A stretch of DNA of 64,000 nucleotides from positions 186,001-250,000 of the forward strand of contig NZ_KZ984441.1 of assembly GCF_003569915.1 (NCBI RefSeq), written 5' to 3'. Source of the stretch: Comamonas testosteroni (GTDB taxonomy: Bacteria > Pseudomonadota > Gammaproteobacteria > Burkholderiales > Burkholderiaceae_C). Under the pieces are notes generated by a model that worked only from the letters and a program-made list of their open reading frames with translations, made no database searches and was not told where the DNA came from. Below are positions 28,528 to 37,645 of this stretch, in pieces. Position 1 is the first letter of the stretch. Each line of letters begins with the position of its first letter. A program made the position numbers and the translations under genes.

Positions 28528-29970
28528 TTACTGCTGGCCCGGCATGGCTTTGAAGCGCACGGTGAACAGGGCTCCGGGCGGGGTCTGGCCGGGTTTGGCG
28601 TCCTGCAGCAGCACCTGTGCACCATGCTGGCGCGCGATTTCCATGACGATGGGCAGACCCAGGCCCGAGCCGTCGGCTTCGGTGCCCAGCGCGCGGTAAA
28701 ACGGCTGGAAGATCAGGTCGCGCTCGGCCAGCGGCACGCCAGGGCCAGAGTCTTCGACCTGCAGCAGCAGCACCTGGCCAAAGTTGTCGGCCTGCACGCG
28801 CACGGTGACAATGCCCGGCTGCTCGCTGCTCGACGGCGTGTAGTTGATGGCGTTGTCCACCAGATTGCGCACCAGCTCGGCCAGCAGCGTGGCATTGCCG
28901 TTGAGCCAGACGCCCGGCGTGCTGGCGCTGGCCCCCTCGTAGCCCAGGTCGATGCGCTTGTCCATGGCGCGCGGCAGGCAGTCTTGCACCACGTCCGTCA
29001 CGATGTGCACCAGGTTGCAGCCCTGCATGGCGGGAATGGCGCTTTCCGCCCGCGCCAGCGCCAGCAACTGGTTGACGGTGTGCGTGGCGCGCATGGAGGA
29101 GCGCCCGATCTGCGCCAGAGAGCGCTTCAGGTCCTCGGTATTCGTGCCCTCGCGCTGGGCCAGATCGGCCTGCATGCGCAGCCCCGCCAGCGGGGTCTTG
29201 AGCTGGTGGGCCGCATCGGCCAGAAAGCGCTTTTGCGTGGCGATGGAGTCATCGAGCCGCTCCAGCAGGTCATTGACGGAATCGACCAGCGGCACCACCT
29301 CCAGCGGCACATCCTTATGATTGATGGGCGAGAGGTCCTCGGGCTTGCGCGCGCGAATGCGCTCCTCCAGCCGGTGCAGCGGCTTGATGCCGCGCGCCAG
29401 CGCCAGCCACACCAGCAGGGCGGCCAGCGGCAGGATGACGAACTGGGGCAGCATCACGCCCTTGATGATTTCCGTGGCCAGCACGCTGCGCTTTTCGCGC
29501 GTCTCGGCCACCTGTACCAGCGCATTGGGCTCGCCCGGCAGCGGCATGCGCACCCAGATATAGGCCACACGCAAGTCAATGCCCTTGTATTCCTCATCGC
29601 GCAGCAGCACGGTGCCGGTGGGCGGTTCCTCGTCGGTCGCATCGGGATGGGGCAGGTCGCGCTCGCCCGCCAGATATTCGCCCTTGGTGCCGCTGACCTG
29701 GAAGAACACAGTGTCCGACTCGTCGGCGCGCAGAATCTCGCTGGCCGACTGCGGCAGATTGAACTGCACCTTGCCGCACTGCACGATGACCAGCTGGGCC
29801 AGCGCCTGGGCGTTGTATTCGAGTGCGCGATCAAACGGCTTGTTGGCCAGCCCCTGCGCGACCAGCCAGGTCAGCGCCAGACTCACGGGCCACAGCAGCA
29901 GCAGCGGCGTGAGCATCCAGTCCAGGATCTCGCCAAACAGTGACCGCTGCTCACGCTGAAATATCTTCAA
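28528..29970 (-). CDS. tctE: TctE-like sensor histidine kinase
   Basis: A 480-residue sensor kinase with an N-terminal helix (about 18-38), a periplasmic TctE-type domain (about 40-165), a second helix (about 172-192), a HAMP-like linker, the phospho-acceptor site in DAAHQLKTPLAG, and HATPase motifs NLVDNAINYTP, DSGPGVP and GSGLGLPIV. TctE controls carboxylate (tricarboxylate) uptake with TctD. It follows tctD on the minus strand with a 93-base gap that contains a dispersed repeat, and lies upstream of the Bug receptor. Confidence 0.88.
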   Translation of the reverse strand: MKIFQREQRSLFGEILDWMLTPLLLLWPVSLALTWLVAQGLANKPFDRALEYNAQALAQLVIVQCGKVQFNLPQSASEILRADESDTVFFQVSGTKGEYLAGERDLPHPDATDEEPPTGTVLLRDEEYKGIDLRVAYIWVRMPLPGEPNALVQVAETREKRSVLATEIIKGVMLPQFVILPLAALLVWLALARGIKPLHRLEERIRARKPEDLSPINHKDVPLEVVPLVDSVNDLLERLDDSIATQKRFLADAAHQLKTPLAGLRMQADLAQREGTNTEDLKRSLAQIGRSSMRATHTVNQLLALARAESAIPAMQGCNLVHIVTDVVQDCLPRAMDKRIDLGYEGASASTPGVWLNGNATLLAELVRNLVDNAINYTPSSSEQPGIVTVRVQADNFGQVLLLQVEDSGPGVPLAERDLIFQPFYRALGTEADGSGLGLPIVMEIARQHGAQVLLQDAKPGQTPPGALFTVRFKAMPGQQ

Positions 29971-29997
29971 GACGGCCGCCCGCAGTAAATTTCAAGT

Positions 29998-30055
29998 GTT
30001 TTTGGCTTCAAGTCCTTCAACAATATAGGCATGCAGCTATTGTTTCAGGAGTAAA
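29998..30055 (+). repeat. Dispersed CTATC-type repeat in the tctD-tctE gap
   Basis: TTTTTGGCTTCAAGTCC, CAATATAGGCATGCAGCTAT and TTTCAGGAG align with the family consensus (GCCTctAGTCCAgataaaTAA, cagctatcaaaacaggag). It almost fills the gap between the two genes. Confidence 0.6.
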
Positions 30056-30063
30056 TACTGGTC

Positions 30064-30738
30064 TCAGCCCGGAATCTTTTCCAGGCAGTAACCGAGGCCG
30101 CGCACGGTGGCGATGCGAATCGGCCCTTTTTCGATCTTCTTGCGCAGGCGGTGAATATAGACCTCGATGGCGTTATTGCTCACCTCTTCGCCCCACTCGC
30201 ACAGGCGCTCCACCAGCTGATCCTTGCTGACCAGACGGCCTGCACGCTGCAGCAGCACCTCCAGCAGCCCCAGCTCGCGCGCCGACAGCTCGATCATCTT
30301 GCCATCGATGGTGGCCACGCGCCCGGTCTGGTCATACACCAGCGGGCCGTGCTTGATGGTGGAGCTGGCTCCGCCCATGCCGCGACGCGTCAGAGCGCGC
30401 ACCCGCGCCTCCAGCTCGGACAGCGCAAACGGCTTGGCCATGTAATCGTCGGCGCCGTAGTCCAGGCCCTGCACGCGCTCCTCGATCGAATCGGCGGCGG
30501 TGAGAATCAGCACCGGCAGCGAATCCCCGCGCCCGCGCAGCCGCTTGAGCACTTCCAGCCCATGCATCTTGGGCAGGCCCAGGTCCAGAATCAGCAGATC
30601 AAACTCGCTGCTGGTCAGCAGCGCCGTATCGGCCTCGCTGCCGTTGGCAACATGGCTGACCACGGCACCCGAGCTGCGCAGCGTACGCAACAATCCATCG
30701 GCCAGAACCTGGTCGTCTTCGGCAATCAGAATGCGCAT
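30064..30738 (-). CDS. tctD: TctD-like OmpR-family response regulator
   Basis: A 224-residue regulator: receiver domain with EDD (8-10), phospho-acceptor D52 in ILDLGLPKMHG and K102 in AKPF, then a winged-helix domain (SARELGLLEVLL, IEVYIHRLRKKIE, RGLGYCLE). TctD activates carboxylate transport genes when phosphorylated by TctE. The ATG at 30738 has AGGAG upstream and is preferred over the extended frame. The gene is first of tctD-tctE-bug on the minus strand. Confidence 0.9.
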   Translation of the reverse strand: MRILIAEDDQVLADGLLRTLRSSGAVVSHVANGSEADTALLTSSEFDLLILDLGLPKMHGLEVLKRLRGRGDSLPVLILTAADSIEERVQGLDYGADDYMAKPFALSELEARVRALTRRGMGGASSTIKHGPLVYDQTGRVATIDGKMIELSARELGLLEVLLQRAGRLVSKDQLVERLCEWGEEVSNNAIEVYIHRLRKKIEKGPIRIATVRGLGYCLEKIPG

Positions 30739-30844
30739 GGGGTTGTCTCCTGCTTGTCTGTTTGTGCTTGCTGCACTTTTGTCGCCATTGTAGGGACGGC
30801 CAGACCGGCTTTTGCGCAATTTCTACCGGCTTCTTCTACCGACT

Positions 30845-31336
30845 TCAGTACCCATCTGCGTAGGCCTCCAGCCCCAGCGCCACCACAGTGGCTACATCCT
30901 CGCCCACGGCTTCGCGAAATTCAGCCTCGGCCTGGCTGACGGCGCTGTGGAAAGCCTGCACCCAGGCCAGCCCGGCATCGGTGAACTCCACTCGCTTGGC
31001 GCGCGCATCGTGCGGGTCGGCCCGGCGTGTGACCAGGCCCCAGGCCTCGCACTGCAGCACCAGGTCAGCCATGGCCTGCTTGGTCATGCCGGCCTTGTCG
31101 GCCAGATCGGTCAGCCGGTCACCCGCCAGAGACAAATGCCGTGTGATGTGGATATGGGCTGCGCCCACCTTGTCGCGCGCGGCGAGGTTGGACAGCGCCA
31201 GCGGCACCTCCACATCGCGCGCCATCAGCTGCAGCACGCGCGCATCAAAGCGGCGCATGGCGTGACCCAGCAGACGGCCCAAATGGGTTTGACGCCAGGC
31301 GTCTTCAGGCGGCGTGACGGGAGAAATATCGTGCAT
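30845..31336 (-). CDS. MarR-family transcriptional regulator
   Basis: A 163-residue winged-helix protein. The MarR core lies at about 20-140, with recognition segment LTDLADKAGMTKQAMADLVLQCEAWGLV split over helices, then the wing TRRADPHDARAKRVEFTDAG. MarR proteins bind palindromes and release in response to small ligands. ATG 31336 is chosen over an upstream frame. A direct repeat TTTGCC-N6-TTTGCC lies immediately upstream of the start and could be an operator. It is divergent from recA, with 137 bases between. Confidence 0.88.
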   Translation of the reverse strand: MHDISPVTPPEDAWRQTHLGRLLGHAMRRFDARVLQLMARDVEVPLALSNLAARDKVGAAHIHITRHLSLAGDRLTDLADKAGMTKQAMADLVLQCEAWGLVTRRADPHDARAKRVEFTDAGLAWVQAFHSAVSQAEAEFREAVGEDVATVVALGLEAYADGY

Positions 31337-31399
31337 GGCAAATAGTAAGGCAAACTGACTAAATAATCCAACACATAGCCAGTACAAGCCTCTAAACTA

Positions 31400-31415
31400 C
31401 TGTTCAAGCATCCAG
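31400..31415 (+). promoter_or_regulatory. LexA-type SOS box 1 upstream of recA
   Basis: CTGTTCAAGCATCCAG fits the proteobacterial LexA pattern CTG-N10-CAG. It lies 59 bases before the recA start. Confidence 0.6.
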
Positions 31416-31416
31416 C

Positions 31417-31432
31417 CTGAATACAAAAACAG
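31417..31432 (+). promoter_or_regulatory. LexA-type SOS box 2 upstream of recA
   Basis: CTGAATACAAAAACAG also fits CTG-N10-CAG, with the AT-rich centre typical of strong boxes. It starts 17 bases after box 1, placing the two on nearly opposite faces of the helix (about 1.6 turns). Confidence 0.65.
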
Positions 31433-31473
31433 GGCTGAACAAAGACAGTCACCAACCTTCCCAGGAGCCTGAT

Positions 31474-32589
31474 ATGAACGCCACCGCCAAGACCACCGCC
31501 GACAACAGCGAAAAAGCCAAGGCCCTCGCCGCGGCGCTCGCCCAGATCGAAAAGCAGTTCGGCAAGGGCACCATCATGAAGCTCGGCGAAGGCGAAGCCA
31601 TCGAGGACATCCAGGTGGTCTCCACCGGCTCGCTGGGTCTGGACATTGCCCTGGGCGTGGGTGGCCTGCCCCGTGGCCGCGTGATCGAAATCTACGGCCC
31701 TGAATCTTCGGGCAAGACCACGCTGACGCTGCAGGTCATTGCCGAGATGCAAAAGCTGGCCGGCACCTGCGCCTTTATCGACGCCGAGCATGCGCTGGAC
31801 ACCGGCTACGCCCAGAAGCTGGGTGTGAACCTGAACGATCTGCTGATCAGCCAGCCCGACACCGGCGAGCAGGCTCTCGAAATCTGCGACAGCCTGGTGC
31901 GCTCCGGCGCGGTGGACCTGATCGTGGTGGACTCGGTGGCTGCGCTGACTCCCAAGGCTGAAATCGAAGGCGAAATGGGCGACGCTCTGCCCGGCCTGCA
32001 AGCCCGTCTGATGTCGCAAGCGCTGCGCAAGCTGACGGCAACGATCAAGAAGACCAACTGCATGGTCATCTTCATCAACCAGATCCGCATGAAGATCGGC
32101 GTGATGTTCGGCTCGCCCGAAACCACTACTGGCGGTAACGCGCTGAAGTTCTATGCCTCTGTGCGTCTGGACATTCGCCGCACCGGCACCATCAAGAAGG
32201 GTGACGAAGCCATCGGTAACGAAACCAAGGTCAAGGTCGTCAAGAACAAGGTTTCGCCCCCCTTCAAGACGGCAGAGTTCGACATTCTGTTCGGCGAAGG
32301 CATCAGCCGCGAAGGCGAAATTCTGGACATGGGCGTGAACGCCAAGATTCTGGAAAAGTCCGGCGCCTGGTATGCCTACAACGGCGAAAAAATCGGCCAG
32401 GGCCGCGACAACTCGCGTGAATTCCTGCGCGAAAACCCCGCGCTGGCCATCGAAATCGAAAACAAGGTGCGCGAAAGCCTAGGTATTTCCCTGCTGCCTG
32501 TAGCCGAAGGCGAAGAAGCCAGCAAGGGCAAGAAGAACAAAAAAGCGGACAAGAACGGCGCTGTGGACGAGGACGGCGTGATTGGGTAA
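31474..32589 (+). CDS. recA: Recombinase RecA
   Basis: RecA forms ATP-dependent filaments on single-stranded DNA, drives strand exchange and stimulates LexA self-cleavage. The 371 residues contain Walker [10 protein letters not shown], Walker [11 protein letters not shown], the loops MSQALRKLT and [17 protein letters not shown], and an acidic/lysine-rich C-terminus. AGGAG lies upstream of the ATG. Two CTG-N10-CAG boxes upstream indicate SOS control. recX follows on the same strand after a repeat and a terminator. Confidence 0.99.
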   Translation: MNATAKTTADNSEKAKALAAALAQIEKQFGKGTIMKLGEGEAIEDIQVVSTGSLGLDIALGVGGLPRGRVIEIYGPESSGKTTLTLQVIAEMQKLAGTCAFIDAEHALDTGYAQKLGVNLNDLLISQPDTGEQALEICDSLVRSGAVDLIVVDSVAALTPKAEIEGEMGDALPGLQARLMSQALRKLTATIKKTNCMVIFINQIRMKIGVMFGSPETTTGGNALKFYASVRLDIRRTGTIKKGDEAIGNETKVKVVKNKVSPPFKTAEFDILFGEGISREGEILDMGVNAKILEKSGAWYAYNGEKIGQGRDNSREFLRENPALAIEIENKVRESLGISLLPVAEGEEASKGKKNKKADKNGAVDEDGVIG

Positions 32590-32592
32590 TCA

Positions 32593-32722
32593 CCCCCTGA
32601 GCGGCTGCGCCTAGGCGGCCCCGCCGCTTCCCCCTCTCTCTACGCGCTGCGCGCTAAGGGAGGGGGACGACAGCCTCGCCTAGGCGGCCCCGCTGCGGGG
32701 CGGCCCTTGCTCGCTGTCACTG
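32593..32722 (+). repeat. Polar post-stop repeat, copy B
   Basis: Starts CCCCCTGAGCGGC three bases after the recA stop and contains CCGCCGCTTCCCCCTCTCTC, TACGCGCTGCGCGCT, AAGGGAGGGGGACGACAGC and an extra CCTAGGCGGCCCCG unit. Same orientation as recA. Confidence 0.8.
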
Positions 32723-32780
32723 GGTTGGTGCATGCCAGTTTTTTGAGGTTGTTGGCCTCGCAAAAAAGTTTGCCATCTTT

Positions 32781-32807
32781 GCGCAGGCCTTGTGTCTGCG
32801 CTTTTTT
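32781..32807 (+). terminator. Terminator between recA and recX
   Basis: GCGCAG pairs with CTGCGC around a 9-base loop, followed by six T. It would lower recX expression relative to recA. Confidence 0.75.
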
Positions 32808-32826
32808 GCTTTTGGAGGGTTGATTC

Positions 32827-33303
32827 ATGAGCTTTGCCAAGCTCTCGCTCAAAGGTCGGGCCTTGAAGCTGCTGTCGCAGCGCGAGCATTCGCGGCTGGA
32901 GTTGCAGCGCAAGCTGGCCGAGCATGTGCAAGAGGGCGATGACCTGAGCGCCGTGCTGGACGAGCTGGAAAAGCGTGGCTTTATCAGCGAGCAGCGGGTG
33001 GTGGAGTCCGTTATCCACAGCAAGGCGGGCCGCTATGGCTCGGCGCGGCTGCTGCAGGAGTTGCGCAGCAAGGGGCTTGATGATGAACTGGTGCGCAATG
33101 CCAGCGAGCAGCTGCGCGATACCGAGCTGCAGCGCGCGCAGGAGATCTGGCGCAAGCGGTTTGGTGAGCCACCGACGGATGTGAAGGAAAAGGCCAAGCA
33201 GCTGCGCTTTCTGGCCTCACGCGGCTTCTCCGGGGCCGTGGCTTCGCGTGTTTTGCGCGATGCGCCATACTCAGGCACCGACGAAAGTGACATTCCAGAC
33301 TGA
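32827..33303 (+). CDS. recX: Regulatory protein RecX
   Basis: RecX caps RecA filaments and inhibits recombinase activity. The 158 residues show the family pattern of three-helix repeats: LKGRALKLLSQREHSRLELQ, LEKRGFISEQRVVESVI, LLQELRSKGLDDELV. GGAGGG precedes the ATG. Its place after recA, behind a terminator, is the common arrangement. Confidence 0.95.
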   Translation: MSFAKLSLKGRALKLLSQREHSRLELQRKLAEHVQEGDDLSAVLDELEKRGFISEQRVVESVIHSKAGRYGSARLLQELRSKGLDDELVRNASEQLRDTELQRAQEIWRKRFGEPPTDVKEKAKQLRFLASRGFSGAVASRVLRDAPYSGTDESDIPD

Positions 33304-33348
33304 AACTTTCATTCGCTGCTGAGCAGCGCCAGAACCCAGGGACAGACC

Positions 33349-34080
33349 ATGCCACCAGCCTCGCCAGCCCCCGCATCTGATTCACCTTCCGCCTTGCGCG
33401 TGGGCCTGAGTGCCGGAAAGTCGGTGCTGGGCGGGCTGATGCTGGGTATTTTTCTGGCCATTGTGCTGGGCTGCACCACGGCGATTTATTACTTCATGCG
33501 GCTGAACGGTCCCGGCATGCCGGCTGCGGCGCATGCGGGCGGCTTTGGTGCCATCGTCGCGCTGATCTTCACGCCCTCGTTATGGCCAGCAATCGTGCTG
33601 GTTTTTGTCATTCCGGCCTATGTGGTCGTGGGCCTGATGATTGGCCGCGCCCGCGCCACGGGCAAGCTGGTGGCGCGCTATGGCCAAGGGCTGGCGCAGC
33701 GGCTGGCCGAGGTTCTGGCCAAGCGCATAGAGTCCATGCCGCGCACGCACAAGGCCTTGCACAAGGCGGCGGACTGGGTCACGCCCGAGGTGGCGATTGA
33801 GCATCTGCGCCCCTGGGTGGGCGATGGCCGTGTCGTGCAGTTTGTGGTGCGCACCGTGCTCAAGCGTCTGCCCCTGGCCGACATGCTGGAAGAGTGGGGG
33901 CACAAACGTAGCGAGCTGGGCGGCGAAGTCGTCAAGGATGACCCCGCCTTGCGTGCTTTCTTGGGCGAAAAAATCTACGGCCTGCTTGAAGAAATGGCCG
34001 AGCCTCCATGGACGTTGCTGTGGCTGCTGATAGGCGTCAATTTCGTGGCGCTGGCGTTGGGCATCTGGCTCACTTCGTAA
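33349..34080 (+). CDS. Unrecognised integral membrane protein
   Basis: A 243-residue protein I cannot assign to a family. A Pro/Ser-rich N-terminal tail (1-20) precedes a membrane helix with a GxxxG-like start (about 27-50), then two closely spaced hydrophobic segments (about 62-98). A positively charged middle part (about 100-200) follows, and a final helix (about 222-242). The central segment is probably cytoplasmic. It lies 45 bases after recX on the same strand and is convergent with the MgtC-like gene. Confidence 0.7.
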   Translation: MPPASPAPASDSPSALRVGLSAGKSVLGGLMLGIFLAIVLGCTTAIYYFMRLNGPGMPAAAHAGGFGAIVALIFTPSLWPAIVLVFVIPAYVVVGLMIGRARATGKLVARYGQGLAQRLAEVLAKRIESMPRTHKALHKAADWVTPEVAIEHLRPWVGDGRVVQFVVRTVLKRLPLADMLEEWGHKRSELGGEVVKDDPALRAFLGEKIYGLLEEMAEPPWTLLWLLIGVNFVALALGIWLTS

Positions 34081-34089
34081 AAGAGCTAA

Positions 34090-35325
34090 TCAATTTGATA
34101 GCAGCAGTCCTAACCAGGCTGCTGACGACATGGCCAAAAGACCTGTAGCCACCTGCCAGCCATAGCGCGCGCCGCCGCTGGCAAAGGCCAGCACGGTCTT
34201 GGCCAGACAGCTGGAACTGAGCACGCCCAGAACACCCCAGCGCGCCACTTCCAGCGGCACCACGCCAGAGACCTGCAACTGCGCCACACCTGCGGCGGCG
34301 GCATGGACTTCGGCCAGCGCCACCAGCATGGTGGTGACCAGCACACCGGCGCTGCCAAACAGATCACCCAGCCATGCGGCCAGCAGCGAGACACCGGCAA
34401 TCAGCGCCGCAATCAGCAGCGCCTGGCTGAGCTTGAAAGCGCGGCCCGAGCTTTCGGCAGCTGTTACATCCGATTGATGTGCCCGCCACAGCAGCACGCC
34501 AGAGACCACGACCAGCGCCACCACTGCCGCGACCAGACTGGGCAGGGCAAAGCGCAGCAGCGTGGGCGAGATGGCGGCAACCACGGCCACAAACAGCAGC
34601 AGTGATGCCAGATTGGCCAGCAGCGCCGCCGATGCGCAGGCAGCAGTTTGCGTGCTGAAGTCCCGCGCGCGCTGGCCCATGCCGGTGACGGCGGCGGAAG
34701 AGGAGGCAAAGCCCGAGAAAAAGCCCGCAATCGGCAAACCCCAGCGCGCGCCAAACAGGCGCTGGGCAATATGGCCAAACATGCCCACGGCCATGACCAG
34801 CACCACAATGCGCCAGATGGTTGTGGGGCTGACAGCGCCCCAGGGGTCCAGAGGCGAGGTCGGCAGCAGCGGCATGATGACCAGGGCGGCGGCGCCCAGC
34901 ATCAGGGCGTCCTGCAACTCTCGCTCGGTGATCAGCTCGCGGCTGAGCTTTTGCATGGGGGCCTTGGCCAGCAAAAGCAGGGCCACCATCACCCCCAGTG
35001 CGGCGGCCAGCGTGGCATTGCGCACCGATAGCCCGCCCAGCACCACGCTCAGCAGCAGGGCGATTTCGCCGGTCAGGCCCACATCTTCCCTGGCGGTATG
35101 CCAGTACGCGGCAGTGGTCAGCACGCCGACCAGCAGCATGCAGACCAGAAACGCGGAGGAGCCAATCATCCAGCCCACGCAGCCCAGCAGGCTGACCAGT
35201 GCATGCGTGCGCGTGCCCGCAGCCAGCGCGCTGGCGCTGCTGTGCATGCGTTCACGCACCACACCAATCATCAGACCTATGCCCAGTGCGGTGAGCAGAA
35301 TGTGCAGCGTTTGGTTCAGCTCCAT
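34090..35325 (-). CDS. MgtC/DUF4010-family membrane protein
   Basis: A 411-residue polytopic membrane protein. The N-terminal part (about 1-140) resembles MgtC/SapB (GIGLMIGVVRER, GTRTHALVSLLG) and the remainder resembles DUF4010 (GARWGLPIAGFFSGFASSSAAVTGM, SGVVPLEVARWGVL). About ten or more membrane helices are visible. Relatives are sometimes annotated as Mg2+ transport proteins, but transport is not demonstrated for this type. It follows the YddG-like exporter gene by 21 bases on the minus strand. Confidence 0.82.
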   Translation of the reverse strand: MELNQTLHILLTALGIGLMIGVVRERMHSSASALAAGTRTHALVSLLGCVGWMIGSSAFLVCMLLVGVLTTAAYWHTAREDVGLTGEIALLLSVVLGGLSVRNATLAAALGVMVALLLLAKAPMQKLSRELITERELQDALMLGAAALVIMPLLPTSPLDPWGAVSPTTIWRIVVLVMAVGMFGHIAQRLFGARWGLPIAGFFSGFASSSAAVTGMGQRARDFSTQTAACASAALLANLASLLLFVAVVAAISPTLLRFALPSLVAAVVALVVVSGVLLWRAHQSDVTAAESSGRAFKLSQALLIAALIAGVSLLAAWLGDLFGSAGVLVTTMLVALAEVHAAAAGVAQLQVSGVVPLEVARWGVLGVLSSSCLAKTVLAFASGGARYGWQVATGLLAMSSAAWLGLLLSN

Positions 35326-35346
35326 GCCGACCCTTTCTTAGCGTTG

Positions 35347-36264
35347 TCAGTGGCCGCCGCTGGGGCTTCGGGTGGCCCACCAGCAGATCAGCGAGCCCAG
35401 CGTGACCAGCGCCACGCCTTGCCAGAAGCTCCAGTCCGGCATTACCTGCAGCAGCGCGCTGGCCACAAAGGCTGAGAACACGGGCGTGAAGTAGGACGCC
35501 GCAGCCAGCACGGCCAGCTTGCCATGCTGAATGCCATGCTCCCAGCAGCTATAGCCCAGCGCCGTCAGCGAGCCGACCAGAAAGACTTGCAGCGCGGTGG
35601 TGACGGACCATTGCATGGGCGGCATGTCGCTGAGCATCAGCCACTTGGCCCACAGCGCAAGCGCCGTCCAGGTCACATACAGGCCCACGGCGTTAAAGCC
35701 CGCGCCATAGCGGCGCGCCAGCAGCGAGTAGGTGGGCCACAGCAGCGCGGCGGCAAAGGCCATGCCATAGGCCAGCGGGTTGCCCAGCACATGGCTCCAC
35801 ATCACGGGCAGGCTGAAGCTCTCGCCGCCCAGCACGCGTGCCAGTCCCCACAGGCAGATCAGCACACCGGGCCACAGCCACCAGCGCGCGGCCTGCTGGC
35901 CGCAGAGCACGGCCAGCACAATCGTCAGGCTGGGCCAGAGGTAGTTGATCAGGCCGATTTCCATGGCCTGGCTGCGGTCGTGCGCCAGACCCACGGCCAC
36001 GGACAGGCAGATTTCATAGACCACAAACAGCGCACCACAGGCCCACAGATAGGCCGGGTGCATCTCGCGCCAGCGCGCCACTTCGCGCCAGCCTTTGCGC
36101 CCACGCACCACGGCAATGCAGACCGCCGCCATGGTGTACAGGCACGCCGCGCCGCCCACGGCGCCCAGTGGCTCGGCCACGGCGCGCATCAGGCCGACGG
36201 TGCAGCTCCAGCACAGCACGGCCAGCAGGCCGATGAGCGTGGCTTTGCGGGTGGCTTCATGCAT
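35347..36264 (-). CDS. yddG: Aromatic amino acid exporter YddG-like (DMT superfamily)
   Basis: A 305-residue protein with ten predicted membrane helices in two EamA repeats, the drug/metabolite transporter fold. Sequences such as LIGLLAVLCWSCTVGLMRAV, MEIGLINYLWPSLTIVLAV and ALGYSCWEHGIQHGKLAVLAAASYFTPV match the YddG group, which exports aromatic amino acids in enterobacteria. The substrate in this organism is inferred. It is first of a probable two-gene unit with the MgtC-like gene. Confidence 0.88.
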   Translation of the reverse strand: MHEATRKATLIGLLAVLCWSCTVGLMRAVAEPLGAVGGAACLYTMAAVCIAVVRGRKGWREVARWREMHPAYLWACGALFVVYEICLSVAVGLAHDRSQAMEIGLINYLWPSLTIVLAVLCGQQAARWWLWPGVLICLWGLARVLGGESFSLPVMWSHVLGNPLAYGMAFAAALLWPTYSLLARRYGAGFNAVGLYVTWTALALWAKWLMLSDMPPMQWSVTTALQVFLVGSLTALGYSCWEHGIQHGKLAVLAAASYFTPVFSAFVASALLQVMPDWSFWQGVALVTLGSLICWWATRSPSGGH

Positions 36265-36277
36265 GCTGTTTTGCTCC

Positions 36278-36325
36278 CGAAACAGGAGCTATCAGCCTAT
36301 GATTGATATGGACTTGAATCGCTTT
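36278..36325 (-). repeat. Dispersed CTATC-type repeat upstream of yddG
   Basis: On the minus strand GATTCAAGTCCATATCAATC, ATAGGCTGATAGCTCCTG aligns with the same family in reduced form. It sits where the yddG promoter would be. Confidence 0.5.
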
Positions 36326-36415
36326 TGACATGAAACCGTGGCTTTTGGGGCAAGAAGCCGCCTCCCAGCAAGATTTTTGCCAGAGTGTAGAGGCTCGCGG
36401 TTTGAGCGCCCCATG

Positions 36416-36438
36416 AAAAACGGCCCCAAAGGGCCGTT
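36416..36438 (-). terminator. Terminator of argC
   Basis: ACGGCCC pairs perfectly with GGGCCGT around a 4-base loop; on the minus strand TTTTTC follows. It lies 27 bases after the argC stop. Confidence 0.85.
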
Positions 36439-36464
36439 GTGCTTGAGCTTTGAGCGCGCAGTCT

Positions 36465-37397
36465 TTACAGGCCCAGCATGATCTGCAGGTTCTGCACGGC
36501 AGCGCCGCTGGCACCCTTGCCCAGATTGTCCAGACGGGCAATCAGCACGGCCTGGCGGTATTGCTCATTGGCAAACACGCGCAGTTCCAGCTTGTTGGTA
36601 TTGGCCAGCGTGTCGGCAGCCAGCTTGTTGTCTTCCGTGGGCGGCAGCACGCTGACCCAGTTGGCGGGAGTGTTGGTCTTGGCGTAGTGGTTGGCCAGTG
36701 CGTCGTGCAGGTCCTGTGCCTTGGGCGCACCGGGCAGCAGGTCCAGATGCAGCGGCAGTTGCACCAGCATGCCCTGGGGAAAGTTGCTCACGGCAGGGAT
36801 GAACACGGGGCGGCGTGTCATGCCTGTGTAGTGCAGGATTTCAGGGATGTGCTTGTGCGACAGGCCCAGCGCATAGGCTTCATAAGGCGCAGCGTTGCCG
36901 CCTTCATAGGCCTCGATCATGGTGCGGCCGCCGCCCGTGTAGCCGGACACGGAAGGCAGGCTCACGGGATAGTCGGCAGGAATCAGGCCTGCGGTCACCA
37001 GTGGGCTCAGCAAGGCGATGGCGCCCGTGGCATAGCAGCCAGGGTTGGTCACGCGGGTGGCGGTCTTGATGGCGTCCAGCTGGCCAGCGCGCAGCTCGGG
37101 GAAGCCATAGACCCAGCCGGCGGCGGTGCGGTGGGCGGTCGAAGCATCAATGATCTTGATGGCCTTGCCCGTCTCGGCGGTGATGGCGTCCACCATGGCC
37201 ACGGTGTCGCGGGCGGCGTCGTCGTGCAGGCACAGAATGACCAGATCGACACCAGCGATCAGAGCACGCTTGGCAGCCGGGTCCTTGCGCAGGGCGGGGT
37301 CGATGCTGACCAGCTCCACACCTGCAAAATCGACCAGACGATCACGGATCTGCAGACCAGTCGTCCCAGCTTCTCCGTCGATAAAGACTTTTGCCAT
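36465..37397 (-). CDS. argC: N-acetyl-gamma-glutamyl-phosphate reductase (type 2)
   Basis: ArgC reduces N-acetylglutamyl-5-phosphate to the semialdehyde with NADPH in arginine biosynthesis. The 310 residues begin [17 protein letters not shown], contain the catalytic Cys in [14 protein letters not shown], and [12 protein letters not shown]. This is the short form found in proteobacteria such as Pseudomonas and Burkholderia. AGGAG lies upstream of ATG 37397. It is a single gene, divergent from sucC across a 485-base gap. Confidence 0.96.
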   Translation of the reverse strand: MAKVFIDGEAGTTGLQIRDRLVDFAGVELVSIDPALRKDPAAKRALIAGVDLVILCLHDDAARDTVAMVDAITAETGKAIKIIDASTAHRTAAGWVYGFPELRAGQLDAIKTATRVTNPGCYATGAIALLSPLVTAGLIPADYPVSLPSVSGYTGGGRTMIEAYEGGNAAPYEAYALGLSHKHIPEILHYTGMTRRPVFIPAVSNFPQGMLVQLPLHLDLLPGAPKAQDLHDALANHYAKTNTPANWVSVLPPTEDNKLAADTLANTNKLELRVFANEQYRQAVLIARLDNLGKGASGAAVQNLQIMLGL

Positions 37398-37645
37398 TGC
37401 ATTTTTCTCCTGCACCGGCGCGCGCATATCGTTGTTTTCATGCCGCTGCCTGCGGCACCATTGCCGCTTTCCGAGCGGTGATTGTCATAGAAATTGGTGA
37501 CGCACGTGCATTCGCTGTTTTTGATGCAAATCTCCCACAAACGGCCTAATCTTTGTCGCCCAGACGACGCTTCGTTCATCGGATGCATTGCTTGCACCAA
37601 GCTTGCGCCCCCTAGGTGCCAACTTTTATATAAGACATAAGAAAG

